Below are positions 7,606 through 12,531 of a stretch of 12,531 nt of DNA, piece after piece (position 1 is the stretch's first letter; the number at the start of each line of letters is the position of its first letter). The stretch is from an uncultured Bacillota bacterium. Lineage in GTDB: Bacteria; Bacillota_I; Bacilli_A; RF39; UBA660. The notes beneath the pieces are model-generated. The model did not search any database. It worked only from the letters and a program-made list of their open reading frames with translations, and was not told the DNA's origin. The stretch covers positions 1 through 12,531 of the forward strand of contig CAMXBB010000018.1 of the NCBI GenBank assembly GCA_947179265.1, written 5' to 3'. Position numbers and translations under genes: made by a program.

Positions 7606-8535
7606 CTAACCTCTTTTCTTAATAATCATCATTTGAATTACATTAAAGGCATTTGTTACAACCCAATATAACGCAATTGCTGCTGGTAATTGAATTGATG
7701 CGATACCTATAAACACAGACATAAATATCATCATAAACTTTGTTTGTTTTAATTGCTCAGGACTTCCTGCCATGGAATTCATACTTTGTTTAAATGAGAA
7801 TGCTGTACATACAACGATCAATATGATAAGGATAATATAATAATAATTACCATTCTTTATTCCCACAAAAGGTGTTGTTCCTAATTGGAATACTAAGAAA
7901 TTATTCTCAAATATAGCAGGTACTCTATTAATAGCTTCTAAGAAAGCAAAGAATAATGGTAATTGAAGAAATGATATTAAGCAGCTACTCATTGGATTTA
8001 TATTATATTTTTGATAAACCATAAGTGTTTCTTGACTTTTTTTCATCATCGACTCTTTATCTTGTTTGTCCTTGTACTTATTTTCTATTCTTTCTATCTC
8101 TGGTTGAGCATTTTTCATGTTTTCTTGCTGTTTAGCACTCTTTGCTGATGCTGGCATCATCAAAAGTCTAATAGCTAAACCAATAAGAATAACTGAAAGT
8201 CCATAATTTCCTACTAATGAACCTAAAGCTATAATAACCCAAGCTAAAGTTCTAACAAAAAATTGATCCCATAACCCATCATATTGGTTCTTATCATAAA
8301 GCTTCATTTCAGTACAAATTGGTAAATCATCTAAAGATACTTCCATATATTTGTCATACTTCTTATATAAATCCACCAAATCCTTATCTTCTGGCTTACA
8401 TAATATGTTGGATGTCAGATTTTGTCCAGTTTCCTCATTAACAACCCTATTCTTATCACCATCGACTAAAGTCTTAGTACATCCAGTCATAAGAATCATT
8501 ACAGCAGCCACTAATACAAATATCTTTTTTTTCAT
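7606..8535 (-). CDS. yidC: Membrane protein insertase YidC/Oxa1 (SpoIIIJ type), lipoprotein
   Basis: Inserts membrane proteins alone or with SecYEG. 309 residues. It begins with a lipoprotein signal peptide (KKK, hydrophobic core, lipobox LMTGC with Cys19), as in Gram-positive YidC1/SpoIIIJ. An extracytoplasmic stretch of about 70 residues follows, longer than in SpoIIIJ. The first core helix region (about 93-127) ends in AIRLLMMP with the conserved hydrophilic-groove Arg (Arg123). Then come the charged cytoplasmic hairpin (130-165) and helices at about 174-193, 220-238 and 257-296. The protein ends KKRG, with no long basic C-tail. Start ATG at 8533-8535; its AGGAG overlaps the rnpA TAG stop, so the two are probably translated together. 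Confidence 0.96.
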   Translation of the reverse strand: MKKKIFVLVAAVMILMTGCTKTLVDGDKNRVVNEETGQNLTSNILCKPEDKDLVDLYKKYDKYMEVSLDDLPICTEMKLYDKNQYDGLWDQFFVRTLAWVIIALGSLVGNYGLSVILIGLAIRLLMMPASAKSAKQQENMKNAQPEIERIENKYKDKQDKESMMKKSQETLMVYQKYNINPMSSCLISFLQLPLFFAFLEAINRVPAIFENNFLVFQLGTTPFVGIKNGNYYYIILIILIVVCTAFSFKQSMNSMAGSPEQLKQTKFMMIFMSVFIGIASIQLPAAIALYWVVTNAFNVIQMMIIKKRG

Positions 8536-8543
8536 ATAATCTC

Positions 8544-8864
8544 CTATTTCCTCATTAGACTAATTAATTCATTAGTTGCTTGTTCATAATTTAGATTTAA
8601 AAAGTCCTTCTTCATTATTATAATATAATCTCTATTATTTTGAAATAGGTTTTTATTGTTATCAATCAATGCTCTAACTTGTCTTTTTACTCTATTTCTT
8701 GTGACTGCATTTCCAAGCTTTTTTCCAACTGCAATTCCGAATCTAGAAAATGAGTTTTCTCTTTCCTTATAATATATAATAAAATACTGGCTTTTTTTAT
8801 AAGGACAGTTATGAATTATTTCATCAAATTCTTTATGTTCTTTTACAATTTCATACTTTTTCAC
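8544..8864 (-). CDS. rnpA: Ribonuclease P protein component
   Basis: Protein subunit of RNase P, which helps the RNA subunit (rnpB, not in this window) process tRNA 5' ends. 106 residues, near the usual 105-120. The RNR signature is GNAVTRNRVKRQVRALI (51-67), and SRFGIAVGKKLGNAV is typical for the family. The start is a GTG at 8862-8864, supported by AGGAGG 8 nt upstream and by a normal N-terminus; no in-frame ATG precedes it. It lies 46 nt after rpmH, with a stem-loop between them, and 8 nt before yidC. The stop is TAG. Confidence 0.95.
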   Translation of the reverse strand: MKKYEIVKEHKEFDEIIHNCPYKKSQYFIIYYKERENSFSRFGIAVGKKLGNAVTRNRVKRQVRALIDNNKNLFQNNRDYIIIMKKDFLNLNYEQATNELISLMRK

Positions 8865-8886
8865 TAGAACAACCTCCTAATAGAAT

Positions 8887-8907
8887 AAAAAGCCACAACT
8901 GTGGCTT
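8887..8907 (-). terminator. Stem-loop in rpmH-rnpA spacer (attenuating terminator)
   Basis: AAGCCAC (8890-8896) pairs with GTGGCTT (8901-8907) around a 4-nt loop. On the minus strand the stem ends in TTTTT followed by ATTC. It sits directly after the rpmH stop and before the rnpA ribosome binding site. Partial termination would let rpmH be made in excess over rnpA, yidC and jag, whose cell demand is lower. The stem and T-run are seen; partial read-through is inferred. Confidence 0.7.
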
Positions 8908-8910
8908 ATA

Positions 8911-9033
8911 TTATCTGCTAAGTAACTTACGTCCTTTTGCTCTTCTAGTTTTTAATATTTTAGTATTTTTACGTGCAAAGAAACCATGCTTTTTAGCCTT
9001 CTTACGATTATTTGGTTGAAAAGTTCTTTTCAT
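8911..9033 (-). CDS. rpmH: 50S ribosomal protein bL34, shortened form
   Basis: Small basic protein of the large ribosomal subunit. It reads MKRTFQPNNRKKAKKHGFFA at the N-terminus and ends RRAKGRKLLSR, unmistakably bL34. It has only 40 residues, whereas the usual length is about 44. Aligned with typical family members, the four residues around NGR(R/K) after ...TK are missing, while both ends are intact. The gap is in frame, so it is not a simple frameshift error. ATG at 9031-9033 has a GGAGG about 8 nt upstream. First gene of the rpmH-rnpA-yidC-jag unit, transcribed away from the origin, divergent from dnaA. Confidence 0.95.
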   Translation of the reverse strand: MKRTFQPNNRKKAKKHGFFARKNTKILKTRRAKGRKLLSR

Positions 9034-9066
9034 TTTGCCACACCTCCACATCTCTAAAGCAAGGTT

Positions 9067-9095
9067 AGTATATAATAAAATTTTTTTTAAGTCAA
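9067..9095 (-). promoter_or_regulatory. Sigma-A promoter of rpmH-rnpA-yidC-jag
   Basis: On the minus strand TTGACT (9090-9095) and TATACT (9067-9072) are separated by exactly 17 bp of almost pure A/T. This is 5/6 at both hexamers with ideal spacing. The start would fall near 9060, leaving a leader of about 27 nt that includes GGAGG. It is the best promoter in the window, as expected for a ribosomal protein gene. Confidence 0.85.
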
Positions 9096-9137
9096 TAAAT
9101 TTCCTTAATTATCGTAGTATTTTTGACTTATTAACAA

Positions 9138-9151
9138 TATCAACGTTGATA
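9138..9151. repeat. 14-bp perfect palindrome in oriC
   Basis: TATCAACGTTGATA is its own reverse complement. Each arm matches 7 of the 8 positions it covers in the local DnaA box TTATCAACA, so it can be read as two head-to-head overlapping DnaA half-sites. It directly abuts the box at 9151-9159. It could also be an operator for another dimeric regulator. Confidence 0.6.
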
Positions 9152-9204
9152 GTTGATAACTTTTTAACATATGTTTATATCATTTTTCTTTATTTTGTGG
9201 AAAT

Positions 9205-9257
9205 CGTTGAAAAGTTAGATTTTATACGATATTATAGATGTTAATACGTTGAAAAGT
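9205..9257 (+). repeat. 11-bp direct repeat CGTTGAAAAGT, two copies 42 bp apart
   Basis: Identical copies at 9205-9215 and 9247-9257, with starts 42 bp apart, about four helical turns, so they face the same side of the DNA. Each contains a DnaA-box-like 9-mer. The first copy also contains the -35 of the likely dnaA promoter; the second lies just downstream of the predicted start. The arrangement suits repression by DnaA bound at both. Confidence 0.6.
9207..9235 (+). promoter_or_regulatory. Probable dnaA promoter
   Basis: TTGAAA (9207-9212) and TATTAT (9230-9235), each 5/6 to consensus, with a 17-bp spacer. The start would be near 9242, giving a leader of about 120 nt that runs through further DnaA boxes. 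The -35 lies inside a DnaA-box-like site, which suggests autorepression. A TACAAT at 9323-9328 could be a second -10, but no convincing -35 stands at the right distance. Confidence 0.55.
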
Positions 9258-9362
9258 ATGTTGATAACTAGTGGAAAACTTATTTTATTAACAATTTTCT
9301 TTATTTTTCGACAAAAGTGATTTACAATTTAATTAGTTAGAAACTAGGGACGGGGTGGTTGA

Positions 9363-10724
9363 ATGAAAAACGATGAGTTTTGGGACCAATTTCTTGATAT
9401 GATACACAGCAAATTAAACGACATTTCATATACCACTTGGTTTAAAGATATTAAGCTTGATAGCATTTCGCAAAACCATATAATAATAAATGTTGGTAAT
9501 ACTTTTAGAAAAAAACATATAACGGCATTCTATATGGATCTTATAGAAGAGACGATCGATAGTATAAGTAATAACAACTATACTTTTGAAATTATATGTG
9601 ATGAAGACAAAGCTAAAACATTAGAAATTCCAATATATAAAGAAGAACCAGAAGTTTTTGTTTTACCGAAAATAAAGGATACATCAAGTAATTTAAAGCC
9701 TGAGCAGACTTTTGATAATTTTGTAGTAGGGGATTCTAATAGATTTGCACAAACTGTTTCATTGTCAGTTGCAGAACAACCAGGAAAACTTTATAATCCA
9801 TTATTCTTGTATGGGAAGTCAGGATTAGGGAAAACACACTTGATGAATGCAATTGGTAACTACATAAAAGAAAATTCGAACAAATCAGTATTGTACGTAG
9901 GATGCGATGAGTTTATAAATGATTTTACTCAATTGAACAAAAAGGGGGAAGATAACTTAGAAGCAATCCAGCAATTTAAGAATAAATATCGAAATATAGA
10001 TGTATTAATTATCGATGATATACAGTTATTTAGAGGAGCAAGTAAAACTCAGACGGAATTTTTTACCACATTTAACTTTTTGCATGATAGTGGAAAACAG
10101 ATAATATTATCATCTGATAGTTCACCAGATGACATGAATTATCTAGAGGAAAGATTGAAAACGAGGTTTGCTTGGGGATTGCAAGCTAATATAACGCCAC
10201 CTGACTATAATTTAAAGGTAAATATCCTCAAAAATAAGGTTATTGGAACAGAAGTAGGGAATTTAATAAAACCCGAAGTATTTGATTACATTGCTAATAA
10301 CTGTGAAAGTGATGTTAGACACTTGGAAGGAGCAATAAATAGATTACTTGCATTAACTGCTATGTATTCTCCTAAGGAAATAAATCTTGAATTTGCTCAA
10401 GAAAATTTAAAAGAAGACTTTAATTCATCGATGTATATAACCAATAATGTTACTAAGATTCAAAAAGCAGTAGCAGAGTACTTCGATCTTACTGTAGATA
10501 ACTTAAAAAGTAAGAAAAGAGTAGCAAATATTAATAATGCAAGGCAAATAGCTATGTATATTTGTAAGATGACCACTGAAGAGACAATAGAAAAAATTGG
10601 AAGGGAATTCCATAGAGATCACTCAACAGTACTTCATGCTTGTGAAAAGATAGATAAAGAGATAAAAACCAATGAAGAATTAAGAAGACAAATAAAAGAA
10701 ATAAAGGAAAAAATAGCAAATTAA
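9363..10724 (+). CDS. dnaA: Chromosomal replication initiator DnaA
   Basis: AAA+ ATPase that binds DnaA boxes, opens the origin and loads the helicase. 453 residues, family length. Domain I is about 1-80. The linker (domain II) is very short. The AAA+ domain III has Walker A GKSGLGKT (151-158), Walker B VLIIDD (214-219), the arginine-finger box ERLKTRFAWGL (263-273) and the sensor 2 segment DVRHLEGAINRL. Domain IV has NNARQIAMYI and the DNA-binding signature RDHSTVLHACEKI (418-430). The signature is usually GGRDHTTV; here it is HRDHSTV. ATG at 9363 follows a GGGGTGG about 4 nt upstream, a close and imperfect ribosome binding site. It is flanked on both sides by DnaA-box clusters, as in Bacillus, and is the first gene of the right arm. 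Confidence 0.98.
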   Translation: MKNDEFWDQFLDMIHSKLNDISYTTWFKDIKLDSISQNHIIINVGNTFRKKHITAFYMDLIEETIDSISNNNYTFEIICDEDKAKTLEIPIYKEEPEVFVLPKIKDTSSNLKPEQTFDNFVVGDSNRFAQTVSLSVAEQPGKLYNPLFLYGKSGLGKTHLMNAIGNYIKENSNKSVLYVGCDEFINDFTQLNKKGEDNLEAIQQFKNKYRNIDVLIIDDIQLFRGASKTQTEFFTTFNFLHDSGKQIILSSDSSPDDMNYLEERLKTRFAWGLQANITPPDYNLKVNILKNKVIGTEVGNLIKPEVFDYIANNCESDVRHLEGAINRLLALTAMYSPKEINLEFAQENLKEDFNSSMYITNNVTKIQKAVAEYFDLTVDNLKSKKRVANINNARQIAMYICKMTTEETIEKIGREFHRDHSTVLHACEKIDKEIKTNEELRRQIKEIKEKIAN

Positions 10725-10736
10725 TGTTAATAATTC

Positions 10737-10814
10737 GACAGTTATCAACAGCTGTTTCTAATAAATATTTACTAAAAACGACATAATTTATTGAAAACTA
10801 GACAGTTATCAACA
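10737..10814 (+). repeat. 14-bp direct repeat GACAGTTATCAACA carrying DnaA boxes
   Basis: Identical 14-mers at 10737-10750 and 10801-10814, starts 64 bp apart. Each ends in the DnaA box TTATCAACA. The conserved GACAG preceding the 9-mer goes beyond the usual box and may be a flank preference or the relic of a duplication. Confidence 0.75.
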
Positions 10815-10823
10815 TTATCCACG

Positions 10824-10858
10824 CTAATAATAACAATAATATTTAAAAAAAATAAGAA
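10824..10858 (+). other. DnaA-trio-like AT-rich unwinding element
   Basis: Directly after the last DnaA box the top strand reads in triplets CTA ATA ATA ACA ATA ATA, then TTT and a run of A. Five of the six triplets have T in the middle, giving A at the centre of the complementary trio, which matches the DnaA-trio pattern (3'-GAT-5' repeats) described downstream of two DnaA boxes in Bacillus oriC. Position and direction (toward dnaN) also match. Function is inferred. Confidence 0.55.
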
Positions 10859-10872
10859 AGAAGGATTTATCA

Positions 10873-11991
10873 ATGAAATTTTCAATTAAAAAAAATATAA
10901 TACTAGAACAACTTACAAACGTTAGCAAAGCAATATCTCCTAGAAATATAATACCAATATTAAATGGTATAAAATTTGATCTAAGTAAAGATGGATTATA
11001 TTTAATGGCTAGTGATTCTGATTTAACTATTCAATCATTTATTCCTGCTAGTGAAATAGAAAACATAGAAGTAGAAGGAACAATTATTATTCAAAGTAAA
11101 TATATCTTAGATATAATTAAGAAAATGCCTAGTGAAGTTATTAACTTCGAAGTTATCGACAATTTAAAGATTGTTATTTATACTGATACTAGTAAATATA
11201 ATTTAAATTGTTTAAATAGCATGGATTATCCACAAATAGAATTAAATGATGCACCTTCGCATATTACTTTAAAATCAGGAGAATTAAAGAAGATGATTCG
11301 TCAAACGATTTTTGCAATATCTACTCAAGAATCTCGTCCACTTTTAACAGGTATTAATTTTAAGATAAATGGTAATATTGTTGAATGTGTAGCAACAGAT
11401 TCTTATAGATTAGCTAAAAAAACTATGACTTTAGATTCTCCATTTGAAGATGCAGTTGATATTGTTATTCCAGGTAAGAATATTAATGAACTAGATAAGA
11501 TAATAGGGGATGAAGAGCAAAATGTGGATATTCATATATTTACTAACAAAATTATGTTCAAATATCAAAACATATTGTTTCAATCTAATTTATTAAACGG
11601 AAGTTATCCAAATACATCAAATCTAATACCAGCTGATTTTATTCATATTATCAATACAAAACTAGATGAATACTTTGCTTCTATAGACAGAGCAGCTTTA
11701 CTAACTCAAAGTAAAGATAAGAATATTGTAAAGATGGAAGCTCATGGTAATGAATTGTGTATTTCATCATTTGCCGAGATTGGAAAAGTAGAGGATAGAA
11801 TCACTGTTGAAAGAAATAATAACGAAGACATATCTATATCTTTCTCAGCAAAATATATGATGGATGCTTTAAAGACATATGAAGGTGAAGATATTATAAT
11901 ATTTATGAATACGGATTCTAAGCCAATAGTAATAAAAAGTGCTACTGATGAATCTTTAATCCAACTTATATTACCAATAAAAACATATTAA
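10873..11991 (+). CDS. dnaN: DNA polymerase III beta subunit (sliding clamp)
   Basis: Ring-shaped dimer that tethers DNA polymerase to DNA and docks repair and regulatory proteins. 372 residues, the usual length for three consecutive clamp domains of about 120 residues. Recognisable stretches are the N-terminal MKFSIKKN..LTNVSKAISPRNIIPIL, the middle-domain TRP-like block FAISTQESRPLLTGINF and VATDSYRLA, and the C-terminal LIQLILPIKTY that closes the client-binding pocket. ATG at 10873 has AAGGA 7 nt upstream. It follows dnaA in the same direction across the origin unwinding region and is closed by a strong terminator, so it is not transcriptionally joined to comK. Confidence 0.98.
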   Translation: MKFSIKKNIILEQLTNVSKAISPRNIIPILNGIKFDLSKDGLYLMASDSDLTIQSFIPASEIENIEVEGTIIIQSKYILDIIKKMPSEVINFEVIDNLKIVIYTDTSKYNLNCLNSMDYPQIELNDAPSHITLKSGELKKMIRQTIFAISTQESRPLLTGINFKINGNIVECVATDSYRLAKKTMTLDSPFEDAVDIVIPGKNINELDKIIGDEEQNVDIHIFTNKIMFKYQNILFQSNLLNGSYPNTSNLIPADFIHIINTKLDEYFASIDRAALLTQSKDKNIVKMEAHGNELCISSFAEIGKVEDRITVERNNNEDISISFSAKYMMDALKTYEGEDIIIFMNTDSKPIVIKSATDESLIQLILPIKTY

Positions 11992-12012
11992 GAGTTAATA
12001 ACTCTTTTTTTT
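11990..12012 (+). terminator. Rho-independent terminator after dnaN
   Basis: AAGAGTT (11990-11996) and AACTCTT (12000-12006) form a 7-bp stem with a 3-nt loop, beginning within the dnaN stop codon. A run of eight T (12005-12012) follows. This is a clean intrinsic terminator separating dnaN from comK. Confidence 0.88.
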
Positions 12013-12021
12013 GTGCACAAA
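12010..12021. repeat. 12-bp palindrome upstream of comK
   Basis: TTTGTGCACAAA is perfectly self-complementary, overlaps the dnaN terminator's T-run, and lies about 60 bp before comK. It could be an operator. No regulator can be named from the sequence. A TCGACA (12024-12029) just downstream is 5/6 to a -35, but the -10 candidates at normal spacing (TATGTT, 12046-12051) are weak, so the comK promoter is not defined. Confidence 0.4.
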
Positions 12022-12079
12022 TATCGACAAATTTCTTAAGTAATTTATGTTAGTATACGCCCTCGAAAGGAGAAAATAT

Positions 12080-12531
12080 ATGAATAAATATAATATAAAT
12101 AGCAAAACTATGGCTATTTTGTCTAATGGTAGGGGAGAGTCTATTGTGTATGAAGAAAAGAGGTTTTTTATTATAAAGAGTCGCCCAAATTCGATTATTA
12201 AAAAAAATTGCTTAAATTATGGAAAATCATTAGATGCAGCAATAAAAAATACAAAATTATTGATAGGAATTAGTTATAAGCCGCCTATCATAATTAATGA
12301 ATACCAAAATTGGATCTTTTTTCCTACTAAATCAATTAGATTAAATAATAATGAATGGATTTGTTTGAATCAGGTAAAAAATTTTTCTGAAAATAAGAGA
12401 AACCATAAGACTTTAATTGAATTTAAAAATGGAAAAGTATTAGAATTTGATGTTTCTTATAATGTTATGAATAATCAAATCTTAAGATCATATTTTTTAC
12501 AATCTAAAAGTCAATCTTTAAGTATAGATAA
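12080..12531 (+). CDS. comK: ComK-family competence transcription factor, 3' end missing
   Basis: The frame is open for 150 codons to the window edge with no stop. Start ATG at 12080, with AAAGGAG (12066-12072) 7 nt upstream. The protein matches Bacillus ComK along much of its length: the GISYKPPIII segment (63-72) corresponds to KISHKPPIMV, NWIFFPTKS to QIFLFPTLS, NEWICLNQVKNF to CGWISHVHVKEF, EFKNGKVLEFDVSYN to TFSNGKTMELPISYN, and NQILRSYFL to NQVYRTAWL. ComK (192 residues in B. subtilis) is the master activator of DNA-uptake genes and binds AT-rich K-boxes. About 40 residues are missing here, including any ClpCP/MecA degradation signal. The gene stands alone behind the dnaN terminator, on the leading strand. 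Whether it governs competence or another AT-rich regulon is not shown. No K-box pair was seen upstream. Confidence 0.88.
   Translation, partial: MNKYNINSKTMAILSNGRGESIVYEEKRFFIIKSRPNSIIKKNCLNYGKSLDAAIKNTKLLIGISYKPPIIINEYQNWIFFPTKSIRLNNNEWICLNQVKNFSENKRNHKTLIEFKNGKVLEFDVSYNVMNNQILRSYFLQSKSQSLSID

Larger units (their letters stand above)
9034..9362. other. oriC: oriC, upstream part: rpmH-dnaA intergenic region with DnaA boxes
   Basis: This 329-bp non-coding, very AT-rich gap holds divergent promoters and a cluster of DnaA-box-like 9-mers. All single boxes read on the minus strand: TTATCAACT (9151-9159), ATTTCCACA (9196-9204), TTTTCAACG (9205-9213), TTTTCAACG (9247-9255), TTATCAACA (9259-9267) and TTTTCCACT (9270-9278). 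A 14-bp palindrome at 9138-9151 holds two opposed partial boxes. The general consensus is TTATCCACA; most copies here have A at position 6, and several are weak matches. By analogy with Bacillus this is the upstream incA/incB-like cluster, acting in origin function and dnaA autoregulation. Confidence 0.85.
10725..10872. other. oriC: oriC, downstream part: dnaA-dnaN intergenic DnaA boxes and unwinding region
   Basis: 148 bp without a gene. It has three plus-strand DnaA boxes: TTATCAACA (10742-10750), TTATCAACA (10806-10814) and, in immediate tandem, TTATCCACG (10815-10823). An A/T-only stretch follows toward dnaN, broken by a single C. The dnaN ribosome binding site AAGGA (10861-10865) closes it. 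In Bacillus subtilis the melting site lies in exactly this gap, so this is the most likely unwinding site. Confidence 0.82.

Noticed and set aside
8351..8539. 62-codon plus-strand frame opposite the yidC start
   Set aside because: It lies entirely across the yidC signal peptide and extracytoplasmic region and has no independent support.
9035..9244. 69-codon plus-strand reading frame in the rpmH-dnaA gap
   Set aside because: No ribosome binding site and no recognisable protein. It covers the rpmH promoter and DnaA boxes, which explain this DNA better.
10748..10755. ACAGCTGT palindrome after the first downstream DnaA box
   Set aside because: Only 8 bp and formed partly by the box itself; within chance expectation.
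12061..12072. Hairpin hiding the comK ribosome binding site (CCT/AGG or CTC/GAG)
   Set aside because: Only three pairs in either register, too weak to claim.
1..12531. tRNA/rRNA genes, riboswitches, CRISPR arrays, insertion sequences, parS (TGTTTCACGTGAAACA) sites
   Set aside because: Looked for by eye on both strands and not recognised. Gene spacing leaves little room outside the origin.

Overview
This window is the chromosome replication origin region of a low-GC Gram-positive bacterium (Firmicutes, class Bacilli in the broad sense). The order noc-rsmG-mnmG-mnmE-jag-yidC-rnpA-rpmH | oriC | dnaA-dnaN is the classical Bacillus-type origin order. The DNA is very AT-rich, but a class A penicillin-binding protein shows that the cell makes peptidoglycan, so this is not a wall-less Mollicute. 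An uncultured Erysipelotrichia- or RF39-like member of the Bacilli would fit; that placement is inference. All 11 genes whose ends are visible stop with TAA (8) or TAG (3), and Trp is encoded by TGG, so the standard code reads everything.

Left edge (1-1768, + strand): the 3' part of a class A PBP (glycosyltransferase plus transpeptidase), converging on noc. The two genes share a stem-loop terminator. Left arm (1779-9033, - strand): two transcription units. The promoter-proximal unit is rpmH-rnpA-yidC-jag (ribosomal protein bL34, RNase P protein, membrane insertase, KH/R3H RNA-binding protein), driven by a near-consensus promoter at 9067-9095 and closed by a terminator at the jag stop. The second unit is mnmE-mnmG-rsmG-noc (tRNA wobble-uridine modification, 16S rRNA m7G methylation, Noc/ParB-family DNA-binding protein), with its own extended -10 promoter just after that terminator.

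Origin: the 329-bp rpmH-dnaA gap and the 148-bp dnaA-dnaN gap both carry DnaA-box clusters. Upstream boxes point left and downstream boxes point right. The downstream cluster runs directly into a DnaA-trio-like, A/T-only stretch that is the best candidate for the unwinding site. The local DnaA box appears to be TTATCAACA.

Right arm (9363-12531, + strand): dnaA, dnaN and a strong terminator. Next, where Bacillus has yaaA-recF-gyrB-gyrA, comes the 5' part of a clear homologue of ComK, the competence master regulator.

No wholly new system is evident. The points most worth a second look are comK at the origin, the unusual Noc (no membrane-targeting helix, a long acidic insert, mostly Noc-type specificity residues), a four-residue shortening of bL34, and the architecture of the bipartite origin. 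No tRNA, rRNA, CRISPR array, insertion sequence or phage feature was recognised.
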